This document shows, piece after piece, positions 18,458-28,065 of a stretch of 64,000 nucleotides of DNA. The stretch is from assembly GCA_947500005.1 (NCBI GenBank), contig CANMQJ010000009.1, forward strand, positions 124,001 to 188,000, in the 5' to 3' direction. Under the pieces are notes generated by a model that searched no databases, was not told where the DNA came from, and saw nothing but the letters and a program-made list of their open reading frames with translations. Source of the stretch: an uncultured Paracoccaceae bacterium (lineage in GTDB: Bacteria > Pseudomonadota > Alphaproteobacteria > Rhodobacterales > Rhodobacteraceae). Position numbers and translations under genes: made by a program. Each line of letters starts with the position of its first letter. The stretch's first letter is position 1.

Positions 18458-18519
18458 TTGCACCTCTGGGCGGGGGGTAGTAAGACTTGCCGCCATACGC
18501 ATGAACGCATGGGAGCTGG

Positions 18520-20430
18520 ATGCGCTTTCCCTTCACACTTGTCGCCGCCCTGACCTTTGCCATTGCCGCCGGTCTGAGCCTGATCGCGGCCGGATTCGCC
18601 GCAACCTATGTCGAGCAGACCTCGGAGATCATCGTCCGGCAGGCGCTTGACGATGCCGGGCATGACTGGGCCGAGGTCGAAGCCGACGGGCTGCGCCTGA
18701 CCCTTACCGGGACCGCGCCGGACGAGGCCAAGCGATTCAACGCGCTGACCGTCGTGGGCGACGAGGTCGATGCCTCGCGCGTGATAGACGAGATGACCGT
18801 GGCACCGACCGCCGATATCGCGCCGCCGCATTTCTCGGTCGAGATTCTTCGGAACGACAGCGGTATTTCCATCATCGGCCTTATCCCGGCGGCGACCGAT
18901 CGTGATGCCCTTGTCGCGAAACTCTCCCGGCTCAATGACGGGATCGAGGTGACCGACCTGCTGGAGACCGCCGCCCACCCGGTGCCCGAGGGATGGGAGG
19001 ATGCGATGGCCTACGCCGTGCTTGCGCTCTCGCGGCTGCCGCAATCGAAGGTGTCCGCCAGCGCCGGGCTGGTGCGGGTCAAGGCGATCTCGAACAGCCC
19101 CGAGGCCAAGCGCAAGCTGGAGGACGACCTGACGCGGGCGGCACCGCCCTCGCTGCGGATCGGGCTGGACATATCCGCGCCGCGGCCGGTGATCACGCCC
19201 TTTACCCTTCGATTCCTCATCGACGACGCCGGTGCGCGGTTCGACGCCTGTTCGGCCCAGAACGAGGCCGGGCGCGAGCGCATCCTGGCCGCCGCACGGG
19301 CCGCGGGCCTGGAAGGCAAGGCCGAGTGCACCATCGGGTTGGGCGTGCCTTCGCCCAACTGGGCCACCGCGGCCGAGCTGAGCATCGCCGCGCTGGCGGA
19401 ACTGGGGCACGGAACGGTGACGATGTCGGATGCCGATATCAGCCTGATCGCCGAACAGGGTACGCCGGAAGGCAGGTTCGACGATGTCGTGGGCGAGCTG
19501 GACAGCGCGCTGCCCGACGTCTTCGCCTTGCACGCGGTTCTGCCCGAACCCGAGGTTGCGGGCCCCCAGGGCCCGGTCGAGTTCACCGCAACGGTCAGCC
19601 CCGAGGGGCAGGTTCAGTTGCGCGGCCGGTTGGGAGACGAAGCGCTGCGGCAGGTGGCGGACAGCTATGCCAAGGCGGCCTTCGGCTCGGCCTCGGTCCA
19701 TACCGCCGTCCGCCTGGTCGAGGGGCTTCCGGCCGACTGGCCGACGCGGGTACTGGCCGGGCTCGAGGCGCTGTCGTTCCTGCGTAACGGCGCGCTGATC
19801 GTGACGCCCGAGCGGGTCGATCTGCGCGGCGTCTCGACGATCGAGGAGGCAAATTCCCGGATCGCGCGCCTGTTGTCGGAAAAGCTGGGCGAAGGGGCCA
19901 AGTACGACCTGTCCGTGGAGTATGTCGCGCCGCCCGAACCCGAGGATACCCCCCCCGACCCGGAAATCTGCGAGGCCCGCCTGGTCGCGATCCAGGAAGG
20001 CGAGAAGATCGCCTTCGAGCCGGGTTCGGCCACGGTGGCGGCAGGTTCGGCCCAGATTCTCAACAGCATCGCGGACGTTCTTCGCGAGTGCGGCCAGATC
20101 CGGATGGAGATCCAGGGCCATACCGACAGCCAGGGCCGTGAGGAAATGAACGAGCAGCTGAGCCAGGCGCGGGCACAATCGGTGCTGAACGAGCTGCGCG
20201 CACGGCGGGTTCTGACCTCGAGCTTCGCCGCGGTCGGCTATGGCGAGACCCAGCCCATCGCGGACAACGACACCGAGGAAGGGCGTGAGGCCAACCGCCG
20301 GATCGAGTTCCGGCTGCTGCGGCCGGAACCCGTGGAAGAGACGCAGACAGCGCTGGAAGAGGCCGAGGCCCCCGCACAACAGGATGAAGAGGCGGGCGAC
20401 GCGCCGGACGCCGAGGGCGGAGACGAATGA
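18520..20430 (+). CDS. OmpA-family envelope protein with BON-like repeats
   Basis: A 636-aa protein with an N-terminal signal or anchor helix (residues 5-28). The middle (about 30-480) holds repeated alpha/beta units resembling BON domains (GLRLTLTGTAPDEAKRFNAL, VRVKAISNSPEAKRKLEDDL, QVQLRGRLGDEALRQVADSY). The C-terminal OmpA-like domain (about 488-605) has MEIQGHTDSQG and the NRRIEF end that bind diaminopimelate in peptidoglycan. The tail is acidic (Glu/Asp/Ala-rich). It probably links envelope layers. The next gene starts one base after its stop. Confidence 0.87.
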   Translation: MRFPFTLVAALTFAIAAGLSLIAAGFAATYVEQTSEIIVRQALDDAGHDWAEVEADGLRLTLTGTAPDEAKRFNALTVVGDEVDASRVIDEMTVAPTADIAPPHFSVEILRNDSGISIIGLIPAATDRDALVAKLSRLNDGIEVTDLLETAAHPVPEGWEDAMAYAVLALSRLPQSKVSASAGLVRVKAISNSPEAKRKLEDDLTRAAPPSLRIGLDISAPRPVITPFTLRFLIDDAGARFDACSAQNEAGRERILAAARAAGLEGKAECTIGLGVPSPNWATAAELSIAALAELGHGTVTMSDADISLIAEQGTPEGRFDDVVGELDSALPDVFALHAVLPEPEVAGPQGPVEFTATVSPEGQVQLRGRLGDEALRQVADSYAKAAFGSASVHTAVRLVEGLPADWPTRVLAGLEALSFLRNGALIVTPERVDLRGVSTIEEANSRIARLLSEKLGEGAKYDLSVEYVAPPEPEDTPPDPEICEARLVAIQEGEKIAFEPGSATVAAGSAQILNSIADVLRECGQIRMEIQGHTDSQGREEMNEQLSQARAQSVLNELRARRVLTSSFAAVGYGETQPIADNDTEEGREANRRIEFRLLRPEPVEETQTALEEAEAPAQQDEEAGDAPDAEGGDE

Positions 20431-20431
20431 C

Positions 20432-20752
20432 ATGAACGGAACGCAATTCATCATCACCACCGCCATCATCCTGTTCGTGGCCTTTGCCCTGGGCTGGTTC
20501 GCGAACTGGCTGGTTCACCGCTTTACCCGCGTCCGGCAAAGCGACGTGGCCGACCTGGACCGGATGAGCCAGGAACTGCACGAGGCCGAGGAGACGCGCG
20601 ACCAGGCGATCACCTATCTTCAGCAGCGCGAGGCGGAATTGACCAACCAGCTGACCCAGACCGAGGCGGAACTGCGCGCCGCGATGGACGGGTTGCGCGA
20701 CGCAAGGCAGGAAGCCGAGGAGATGCGCGCGCGCCTGAACCGGTTCGAATAG
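20432..20752 (+). CDS. Small membrane-anchored coiled-coil protein
   Basis: A 106-aa product: one N-terminal membrane helix (IITTAIILFVAFALGWFANW) followed by a long charged helix (LHEAEETRDQAITYLQQREA onward) predicted to form a coiled coil. No enzymatic motif. It begins one base after the OmpA-family gene stops, so the two are probably made together and may act together at the inner membrane and cell wall. Confidence 0.78.
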   Translation: MNGTQFIITTAIILFVAFALGWFANWLVHRFTRVRQSDVADLDRMSQELHEAEETRDQAITYLQQREAELTNQLTQTEAELRAAMDGLRDARQEAEEMRARLNRFE

Positions 20753-20808
20753 GTTTCCTTCGGGCACCGCTGCGCCTAGTCTGCGCCGAGGTCACCCAAG
20801 GAGCCGAG

Positions 20809-22038
20809 ATGCCGACCCCTCCCCCCTTTGCCCGCTGGCTGGGCCAGACGAATGACGTGACGCAGGTCTTCCTCGCCGCGGGCCAGGTGCCCGACCTGGT
20901 GAATCTGGCCGGGGGGTTGCCCGATCCGTCGGTCTGGCCGGTCGAGGCGCTGGCGGACCTGTCGGCGCGCGCGGTGCGCGAACACCCGCAGGAAGCGCTG
21001 GGGTATCCGCCGATCGAGGGGCTGCCCGGCTTGCGCGATGTGATCGCGGCGCGGTTTTCCACCGACGGCCTCCGGCTTGGCCGCGAGAACGTCCTGATCA
21101 CCACCGGCGGCATGCAGGGGCTGGAGCTGATCGGAAAGGTGCTGCTGGACGAGGGCGACGTGATCGCCGCACAGACGCCGGCCTATCTGGGCGCGCTCGA
21201 CGCCTGGAGGCCGCGCGGCCCGGCCTATCGCCCGGTCCGGATGGAGGAGGCCGCGCCAGACCTGCCCTTCCTGATGCGGGGCGCGAAGTTCTCCTATACC
21301 GTTCCCAATTTCTCGAACCCGTCCGGCCGTATTGTCGATACCGACCGGCGCAAGGCGCTGGTCGCGGCGGCGCGGGAAACGAGCGTATGGCTGGTCGAGG
21401 ACGATCCTTATGGCGCGCTCTACTACGATGGGGACCCCCTGCCCCGGATGCTGACGCTATGTGGCGGCGATCCCTATGATGGCCCTGTGATCTACCTGGG
21501 AACGCTGTCCAAGGAGCTTGCGCCGGGGCTGCGGATCGGCTGGGTGATCGCCGCGCCCGAGATGATCGGGGCGCTGACCACGGCCAAGCAGGGCTCGGAC
21601 ATGTGCACCAGCGGGTTGTCGCAGCAGGTGGCCTGCATGGCCTTGGAGGACGGGCTGTGCGAGCGGGTGCTGCCGGATATCCTGTCGCTCTATTCCGCGC
21701 GTCGCGATGCGCTTTGCGCGGCGATGACGGAACATCTGGACGAGTTGTTCGAGTGGGAGGTGCCCACCGGCGGCATGTTCGTCTGGGCGCGGGCGCGCGG
21801 CGCACGGCTCGACACCGACCTGCTGATGCGCGAGGGGCTGTCGCACGGGGTGTGCATCTCGCCCTCCTCCGTCTTCGATCCCGAGGGGCGTGACCGGGGC
21901 GCGGTGCGGATCAACTTCACCCTCAACCCGCCCGATAAACTGGCCGAAGGCGTCCGGCGACTGGCGGACGCGTCGCGGGCGGTGCTTGCCGGGGTCGCAG
22001 GCGGCAGGTTGACGCAGGGCCGCCCCCGGCTAGGCTGA
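20809..22038 (+). CDS. PLP-dependent aminotransferase, class I/II
   Basis: A 409-aa fold-type I aminotransferase without an N-terminal DNA-binding domain, resembling 2-aminoadipate/LysN-type or MocR-derived enzymes. The PLP lysine is in YLGTLSKELAPGLRIGW, the VEDDPYGALYY stretch holds the PLP-ring aspartate, and VRINFT near the C-terminus holds the carboxylate-binding arginine. It opens the catabolic cluster: the next gene starts 4 bases after its stop. Substrate not predictable. Confidence 0.87.
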   Translation: MPTPPPFARWLGQTNDVTQVFLAAGQVPDLVNLAGGLPDPSVWPVEALADLSARAVREHPQEALGYPPIEGLPGLRDVIAARFSTDGLRLGRENVLITTGGMQGLELIGKVLLDEGDVIAAQTPAYLGALDAWRPRGPAYRPVRMEEAAPDLPFLMRGAKFSYTVPNFSNPSGRIVDTDRRKALVAAARETSVWLVEDDPYGALYYDGDPLPRMLTLCGGDPYDGPVIYLGTLSKELAPGLRIGWVIAAPEMIGALTTAKQGSDMCTSGLSQQVACMALEDGLCERVLPDILSLYSARRDALCAAMTEHLDELFEWEVPTGGMFVWARARGARLDTDLLMREGLSHGVCISPSSVFDPEGRDRGAVRINFTLNPPDKLAEGVRRLADASRAVLAGVAGGRLTQGRPRLG

Positions 22039-22042
22039 CGGG

Positions 22043-23089
22043 ATGAGACATCTGGCAAACCCCCATCGCGGCACTGTTCTGAACCTTCCCGACCTGGTCG
22101 ACATCCCCTTCCCCAGCGTCGATGCGGCAGCACCGCTGAAACTGCTCGAACGCTGCCCGGCGGCCGCGCGGACGCCCCTGCGCGAGATGCCGGAACTGGC
22201 CGAAACGCTCGGCATTGGCGCTTTGTGGGTCAAGGACGAGCGCGGGCGCATGGGGCTGGGCAGCTTCAAGGCGCTGGGGGCGGCCTATGTCATCGCCTGC
22301 GAGGCCGAGGCGGGAGAGGCGAGCGGCCGGACCTATGTCACCGCCAGCGCGGGCAATCACGGCCTGTCGGTGGCGGCCGGCGCGCGGGTCTTCGGCGCGC
22401 GGGCCAAGGTCTTCATCGCCGAACAGGTCCCCGAGAGTTTCGCACAACGGCTGGAGGCGGAAGGCGCCGAGGTTGTCCGCGAGGGCGCGGATTACGAGGC
22501 CAGCATGGCCGCCGCTGCCCGCGCGGCAGAGGCGCCGGGCCATGTGCTGCTGTCCGACAGTTCCTGGGCGGGCTATGTCGATCGACCGCACCGGCTGATG
22601 GAGGGCTATCTGGCGCTGATGGCCGAGGTGTTCGAGCAGATCCCGGAGGTTCCGACGCATATCCTGCTTCAGGCTGGGGTCGGCGGGCTGGCCGGGGCCG
22701 CGGCGGCAAACGCGCGTGCCCGGTGGGGCGACGCCCCGCGCATCGTCGTAGTCGAACCCGAGAACGCGCCCGCGCTGCTGGCCTCCATCGAGGCAGGCGG
22801 GCCGGTCCATGCGCCGGGGCCGCCGTCCTGCATGGGCCGGCTGGATTGCAAGGAACCGTCGCTGATCGCGCTCAAGGGGCTGGCCCGGGATGCCGACGAT
22901 TTCGTGACGATCACCGAGGATGAGGGGGAGAAGGGCGCGGCCCTGGCCGCCCGGTTCGGTCTGGCCAGCACGCCCTCGGGTGCGGCGGGCCTGGCCGGGA
23001 TCGCTGCTGCTGGCAAGTGGCACGCGGCACTGGGACTGGGGCCGGAGGCGCGGGTTCTGGCGATCCTGTCGGAACAGGCGGACGGGTGA
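22043..23089 (+). CDS. PLP lyase, diaminopropionate ammonia-lyase-like
   Basis: A 348-aa fold-type II PLP enzyme. The PLP lysine lies in GLGSFKALGAAYV, with the substrate loop TASAGNHGLSVA; the LLQAGVGGLAGA glycine loop binds phosphate. These match diaminopropionate ammonia-lyases and threonine dehydratase relatives, though it is shorter than the roughly 400-aa diaminopropionate enzymes. It likely eliminates ammonia from an amino acid. Translation couples to the next gene through TGATG at 23087-23091. Confidence 0.85.
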   Translation: MRHLANPHRGTVLNLPDLVDIPFPSVDAAAPLKLLERCPAAARTPLREMPELAETLGIGALWVKDERGRMGLGSFKALGAAYVIACEAEAGEASGRTYVTASAGNHGLSVAAGARVFGARAKVFIAEQVPESFAQRLEAEGAEVVREGADYEASMAAAARAAEAPGHVLLSDSSWAGYVDRPHRLMEGYLALMAEVFEQIPEVPTHILLQAGVGGLAGAAAANARARWGDAPRIVVVEPENAPALLASIEAGGPVHAPGPPSCMGRLDCKEPSLIALKGLARDADDFVTITEDEGEKGAALAARFGLASTPSGAAGLAGIAAAGKWHAALGLGPEARVLAILSEQADG

Positions 23090-24231
23090 TGGAGGTCTTT
23101 GAACCGGCCGAGTATCGGGCGCGGCTGGCGAAGGCGCAGGCGCTGATGGCCGAGGCCGGTCTGGCGGCGCTGTTCCTGACGACCGAGCCCGAGATCCGGT
23201 ATTTCACCGGGTTCCTGACGCGGTTCTGGGAAAGCCCGACGCGGCCCTGGTTCCTCGTCGTCCCCGTGCAGGGCGATCCGGTGGCGGTCATCCCGGCCAT
23301 TGGCGCACATCTGATGGGTCAGAGCTGGATTTCCGACATCCGGACCTGGGCAGCGCCGGACTACGCCGATGACGGCGTGGGCCTGCTGGCCGAGACGCTG
23401 CGCGAACTGGTGCCCGAGGGTGGCCGGATCGGCCTACCGTCAGGGTTGGAGTCGCACCTGCGGATGCCATTGGCGGATTGGGCGCGGCTGGGCGGGATGA
23501 TCGGCGGGCGCGCCTTTACAGCTGATGCTTCGATCCTGCGGCACTTGCGGATGGTGAAGTCCCCGGCCGAAGTCGCCCGCATCCGCGAGGCCTGTGCCAT
23601 CGCCGGGCGCGCCTTTGCCCGTGTGCCCGAGATCGCGCGGGCGGGGCTGCCCTTGTCGGAGGTGTTCCGGCGCTTCCAGATGCTGTGCCTGGAGGAAGGG
23701 GCGGACTGGGTGTCCTACCTAGCGGGCGGGGCGGGGCCGGATGGCTATGGCGACGTGATCTCTCCGGCGACGGATGCGCCCTTGCAGACAGGCGATGTGC
23801 TGATGCTGGATACCGGCGTCGTGCACGGCGGCTATTTCTGCGATTATGACCGCAACTGGGCTGTTGGCCGCGCATCGGATGTGGCTTGTGATGGACACGT
23901 CCGGGTGATCGAGGCGACGCAGGCCGGGTTCGAGGCCGCGCGCCCCGGCGCCACGGCGGCCGACCTGTTCCACGCGATGAACAGCGTGCTGGGCGGCGGC
24001 GCGACCGGACGGCTGGGCCACGGGCTGGGGATGCAGTTGACGGAATGGCCCTCGCTCATCCCCGCCGACCATACGGTGCTTGAGCCGGGCATGGTGCTGA
24101 CGCTGGAGCCCGGTTTCGGGATCGCGCCGGGGTGGTCCATCGTGCATGAGGAAAACATTGTCGTGACCGGGACCGGGGCCGAATGGTTGAGCTCACCCGC
24201 GTCCAGCGCCTTGCCGGTTCTGGAGGGATAG
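23089..24231 (+). CDS. M24 family metallopeptidase (Xaa-Pro peptidase-like)
   Basis: A 380-aa pita-bread-fold protein with a creatinase-like N-terminal domain (1-150) and an M24 catalytic domain. All five metal ligands are seen: the two aspartates in LDTGVVHGGYFCDYD, the histidine in GRLGHGLGM, and the glutamates in LTLEPGFG and IVHEENIVV. The complete metal site argues for a metallo-hydrolase rather than creatinase, which lacks the metals. It may split a peptide or amide bond in the cluster's substrate. Confidence 0.87.
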   Translation: MEVFEPAEYRARLAKAQALMAEAGLAALFLTTEPEIRYFTGFLTRFWESPTRPWFLVVPVQGDPVAVIPAIGAHLMGQSWISDIRTWAAPDYADDGVGLLAETLRELVPEGGRIGLPSGLESHLRMPLADWARLGGMIGGRAFTADASILRHLRMVKSPAEVARIREACAIAGRAFARVPEIARAGLPLSEVFRRFQMLCLEEGADWVSYLAGGAGPDGYGDVISPATDAPLQTGDVLMLDTGVVHGGYFCDYDRNWAVGRASDVACDGHVRVIEATQAGFEAARPGATAADLFHAMNSVLGGGATGRLGHGLGMQLTEWPSLIPADHTVLEPGMVLTLEPGFGIAPGWSIVHEENIVVTGTGAEWLSSPASSALPVLEG

Positions 24232-24234
24232 CGC

Positions 24235-24966
24235 GTGCCCTTCGCCTATTCCCTGATCACCCCGGCGCGGCCCCGTCTGGGCGTGATCGTGCTTCAAGCG
24301 GACGAAACCCTGGAAAACGAGTTTCGCCATCTGATACCCGAGGGGGCCAGCCTGCTGACAAGCCGGATCCCCTCGGGGTTGGAGGTCACGCCCGAGAGCC
24401 TGGGCGAGATGCGCAACCACATGACGGCGGCGGCGGCGCTGTTCCCGCATGGGTATGATTTCGACGCGGTGGCCTATGCCTGCACCAGCGGTGCGGCGGA
24501 ACTCGGCTCTGCGGATGTGGTCGAGATGATCCGCGCGGGCTGCGTCACCCGCCATGTCACCGATCCACTCACGGCGCTGGTCGCGGCCTGCCACGCCTGC
24601 AAGGTCGAACGATTGGCGATCCTGTCCCCTTACATCGAGGTGGTCTCGGACCGGATACGGCAGCGTCTGGCCGACGCCGGGATCGAGACACCCGTCTTCG
24701 GCACCTTCGCCGAACCGGCCGAGGCGCGGGTGGCGCGAATCGCGGACGAGGACATCATCTCGGCGGGCCGATCGCTGGCGCATGAGGCGGGGGTGGACGC
24801 GTTGTTTCTGTCCTGCACCAACCTGCGCACGATGGACGTGATCCGTCCGCTGCAGGCGACATTGGCGATGCCGGTCTTTTCCTCGAACCTCGTGCTGGCC
24901 TGGCACCTGCTACGGCTGACCATGGGCGAGGATGCGCCGGAGCGGCCTGCGGGACTGCTGGAGTAG
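24235..24966 (+). CDS. Asp/Glu racemase-superfamily enzyme (maleate isomerase-like)
   Basis: A 243-aa protein from a GTG start at 24235. The two active-site cysteines of the maleate isomerase/arylmalonate decarboxylase group are present in VAYACTSGAAE and LFLSCTNLRTMD. Family members isomerise or decarboxylate small dicarboxylates or open rings; EutA of ectoine breakdown is also related. Three bases separate it from the M24 gene, so it belongs to the same operon. The exact reaction is unknown. Confidence 0.83.
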   Translation: MPFAYSLITPARPRLGVIVLQADETLENEFRHLIPEGASLLTSRIPSGLEVTPESLGEMRNHMTAAAALFPHGYDFDAVAYACTSGAAELGSADVVEMIRAGCVTRHVTDPLTALVAACHACKVERLAILSPYIEVVSDRIRQRLADAGIETPVFGTFAEPAEARVARIADEDIISAGRSLAHEAGVDALFLSCTNLRTMDVIRPLQATLAMPVFSSNLVLAWHLLRLTMGEDAPERPAGLLE

Positions 24967-24977
24967 GCCCCGAGCGC

Positions 24978-25898
24978 ATGCTATGCGCGGGCAAACCGGA
25001 GACGTCCTTGCCGCCCCTCACCCTCAAACAGCTCGAAGCGCTTGTCGCCGTGGCCGATCTGGGATCGTTCCGCCGTGCGGCGGAGCGGCTCAACACCACG
25101 CAGCCCAATATCTCGAACCGGATCGCGCAGCTGGAATCGCAGCTGCGGGTGATCCTGATGGAGCGGGACGCGGGCTCGGTCCGGCTGACCGCGCGGGGGC
25201 GCGAGGTGCTGGCCCATGCGCGGCGGGTGCTGGCCGGGATGGATGCGCTGGTGGCCGCTGCTGGCGATGCCTCGCTGTTCGAGGGGATTTTGCGGCTGGG
25301 GGTGAGCGAGCTTGTGGCACATACCTGGCTGATGCCGTTTCTCAAGGAGATGCGCGCGGCCTTCCCCTCGGTCGACGTGGAATTGACGGTCGACCTGAGC
25401 GCGAACCTGTCCGAGGCGCTGTTCGCGCGCGACCTGGATCTGACCTTTCAAAGCGGTCCGTTCGACCGGCGCACCGCGGGCACCGTTCCGCTGGATGCCT
25501 CGCCCTATTCCTGGGTGGCAAGCCCGTCGCTGGGGGTCGCTGCCCCGCTGACGGAGGCTGACCTGACCGCGAACCCGGTGCTGACCCATGCGCGCGGCAC
25601 GCATCCCTTCCAGCAGCTCGAGGCACATTTTCGCAGCGCGCGCATCGCCGCGCGGCTGGTACCGTCGTCGAACATCGCCGCCTGCCTGCGGATGAGCGTG
25701 GACGGGCTGGGCATTGCCTGCCTGCCCGACCGGATGCTGGCACCCTACCTTGCGGACGGGCGGCTGCGGCGGCTGGATTACCCCTGGGTGCCCGACGACC
25801 TGCGCTTTGCCGCGCGCTACCTGTCGGATCCGGCGCCCGCTTATCTGACCGGGGCCATCGGGATCGCGCAGAAGCTGTCGCAGGATCAGAATTACTGA
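24978..25898 (+). CDS. LysR-type transcriptional regulator of the catabolic cluster
   Basis: A 306-aa LysR protein: winged helix-turn-helix at the N-terminus (LKQLEALVAVADLGSFRRAA, then QPNISNRIAQLESQL), followed by a substrate-binding domain. It sits within the cluster on the same strand, between the racemase-like gene and hyuA, and probably senses the substrate or an intermediate. The ATG at 24978 is used; the TTG at 25008 has a better Shine-Dalgarno (GGAGAC 7 bases upstream) and would remove ten residues. Confidence 0.9.
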   Translation: MLCAGKPETSLPPLTLKQLEALVAVADLGSFRRAAERLNTTQPNISNRIAQLESQLRVILMERDAGSVRLTARGREVLAHARRVLAGMDALVAAAGDASLFEGILRLGVSELVAHTWLMPFLKEMRAAFPSVDVELTVDLSANLSEALFARDLDLTFQSGPFDRRTAGTVPLDASPYSWVASPSLGVAAPLTEADLTANPVLTHARGTHPFQQLEAHFRSARIAARLVPSSNIAACLRMSVDGLGIACLPDRMLAPYLADGRLRRLDYPWVPDDLRFAARYLSDPAPAYLTGAIGIAQKLSQDQNY

Positions 25899-25980
25899 TC
25901 CTTCCAATCCAAACAAAGAATTTTTCCTGATCCTGCCGTTTCGTTAACCTACCGCCGACAAGACAAGGATGAGGTTGGCG

Positions 25981-28065
25981 ATGTCGGCAAGGTTGGGTGT
26001 GGATATCGGCGGGACATTCACGGATGTCGTGCTGGAAATCGGCGAGGAGCGGCATTCGACCAAGGTGCTGACGACCTATGCCGCGCCCGAGGATGCGATC
26101 ATCGAGGGGATGGGCCGCGTCTGCGCGCAGGCCGGAATCGCGCCCGGCGAGATCGGGCAGATCATCCACGGCACCACGCTGGCCACCAACGCGCTGATCG
26201 AACGGCGCGGCGCGCGCACGGCGCTGATCACCACCGAAGGCTTTCGCGACGTGATCGAAATGCGCACCGAAAGCCGGTTCGAGCAATACGACCTGAACCT
26301 CGTGCTGCCGCAGCCCCTCTTGCCGCGCAATCGCCGCTACGTGCTGCGCGAGCGGCTGGATGCCGAGGGCGGCGTTCTGATCCCGCTCGACCGCGCCGAG
26401 GTCGAGGCGCTGGCCGACGAACTGCGCGAGGCGGGCTACGAAAGCGTCGCGGTCGGCCTGCTTCATTCCTATGTCAACGACGCGCATGAGCGGATGGTGG
26501 CCGAGGTGTTGGCCGAGAAGCTGCCGGGCGTGCTGGTCTCGCTCTCCAGCCAGGTCTCGCCGCAGATGCGCGAATACGAGCGGTTCAATACCACCATTGC
26601 CAATGCCTATATCCAGCCGCTGATGAAGACCTACCTGGACCGGCTCAAGGGCCGGCTGGAGGCCGAGGGCGCGGGCTGTCCGATCTTCCTGATGCATTCG
26701 GGCGGCGGCATCATGTCCATTGAAAGTGCTGCGGCCTTTCCCGTGCGGCTGGTGGAATCGGGGCCGGCGGGCGGCGCGATCTTTGCCGCCGACATCGCGG
26801 CACGGCACGGGCTGGACAAGGTGCTGTCCTTCGACATGGGGGGCACGACGGCCAAGATCTGCCTGATCAAGAACCAGACGCCAAAGACCGCGCGGGTGTT
26901 CGAGGTTGCGCGCTCCTACCGGTTCAAGAAGGGGTCGGGGATGCCGATCTCCATTCCGGTGATCGACATGGTCGAGATCGGCGCGGGCGGCGGATCACTG
27001 GCCCATGTTGACGCGATGAACCAGATCCGCGTCGGCCCGGAAAGTGCAGGCTCCGAGCCCGGCCCGGCCTGCTACGGACGCGGGGGCGAGCGGCCGGCGG
27101 TGACCGATGCCGACCTGGTTCTTGGCAAGCTGGACCCGGCCAATTTCGCGGGCGGGTCCATCCCGCTCTATCCCGACCGGTCCGAAGCCGCGCTGCGCGC
27201 CCATCTGGGCGAGACGCTGGGCATGGGCGCCGAGGAGGCCGCCTGGGGCCTGGCCGAGGTCGTGGACGAGAACATGGCCAATGCCGCCCGGGTTCACGCG
27301 GTGGAGAATGGCGAGGACCTGTCCGATTACACGATGATCGCCTTTGGCGGAGCCGCCCCGCTGCATGCCGCGCGGCTGTGCGAGAAGCTGGGCATTGACC
27401 GCTGCCTCGTGCCGGTGGGCGCGGGCGTAGGATCGGCCATCGGGTTTTTGCGCGCGCCCTTCAGCTTCGAGGCCAACCGCTCGGTCTTCATGCGGCTGTC
27501 GGAATTCGACGGCGATCGTGTACGCGCACTCTTCGGCGAGATGGAGGAGGAGGCGAAAAGCTTTGTCCGCTCCTGCGACGCCGAGGCCGCGATCCGGGCC
27601 GATTACAAGGTCTACATGCGCTATGCCGGCCAGGGATGGGAGATCCCGGTCGAGCTGACCGACGCGCAGGCAGCCGACCCGGACGGCAAGACGCTGCTGG
27701 CGCTTTTCGAGGCGGAATACACCAAGCTTTTCGGTCGCGCGGTCGAGGCGATGGAGGTCGAGGTGACGGTCTGGTCGGTCAATGCCTATACCGATCCAGA
27801 CGCATCGGCGCCCGCCGCGCCGGTTGAAAGCGGGATGGACGTCGCGCGGGCGGGCACAAGGGCGCTGTTCGATCCGGGGGTCGGACACCGGGTCGAGGCC
27901 GCCGTGGTCGAGCGCGACAGCATGGCGCCGGGCGCCCATGTCGAAGGCCCCGCCGTCGTGACCGAGCGGGAAACCACCGTCGTTCTGCCGTTGAGCCGCC
28001 GCATCGTTGCGTTGAGCGACGGCTCTCTGGATATTCGCGTGAAGGGAGAGACCGAAAATGGCTGA
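25981..28065 (+). CDS. hyuA: Hydantoinase/oxoprolinase subunit A (HyuA)
   Basis: A 694-aa ATP-dependent hydantoinase A: the N-terminal VDIGGTFTDVVLE phosphate-binding motif and the central SFDMGGTTAKICLI and GAGGGSLA motifs of the actin-like ATPase fold are present. With subunit B it opens cyclic amides such as N-methylhydantoin or 5-oxoproline with ATP. The ATG at 25981 is chosen because GAGG lies 6 bases before it; an ATG at 25969 has no room for a ribosome site. It overlaps hyuB by 8 bases. Confidence 0.92.
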   Translation: MSARLGVDIGGTFTDVVLEIGEERHSTKVLTTYAAPEDAIIEGMGRVCAQAGIAPGEIGQIIHGTTLATNALIERRGARTALITTEGFRDVIEMRTESRFEQYDLNLVLPQPLLPRNRRYVLRERLDAEGGVLIPLDRAEVEALADELREAGYESVAVGLLHSYVNDAHERMVAEVLAEKLPGVLVSLSSQVSPQMREYERFNTTIANAYIQPLMKTYLDRLKGRLEAEGAGCPIFLMHSGGGIMSIESAAAFPVRLVESGPAGGAIFAADIAARHGLDKVLSFDMGGTTAKICLIKNQTPKTARVFEVARSYRFKKGSGMPISIPVIDMVEIGAGGGSLAHVDAMNQIRVGPESAGSEPGPACYGRGGERPAVTDADLVLGKLDPANFAGGSIPLYPDRSEAALRAHLGETLGMGAEEAAWGLAEVVDENMANAARVHAVENGEDLSDYTMIAFGGAAPLHAARLCEKLGIDRCLVPVGAGVGSAIGFLRAPFSFEANRSVFMRLSEFDGDRVRALFGEMEEEAKSFVRSCDAEAAIRADYKVYMRYAGQGWEIPVELTDAQAADPDGKTLLALFEAEYTKLFGRAVEAMEVEVTVWSVNAYTDPDASAPAAPVESGMDVARAGTRALFDPGVGHRVEAAVVERDSMAPGAHVEGPAVVTERETTVVLPLSRRIVALSDGSLDIRVKGETENG

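Noticed and set aside
18133..20469. A 778-codon minus-strand open frame opposite the OmpA-family gene
   Set aside because: It is a shadow of the ubiA and OmpA-family genes; composition is Arg/Gly/Asp-rich with no motif.
22043..24966. Reading 22043-24966 as an ectoine degradation (eut/doe) locus
   Set aside because: The PLP, M24 and Asp/Glu-racemase-like combination resembles it, but the M24 N-terminus does not match ectoine hydrolase as I remember it, and no ornithine-cyclodeaminase-like or deacetylase gene is present.
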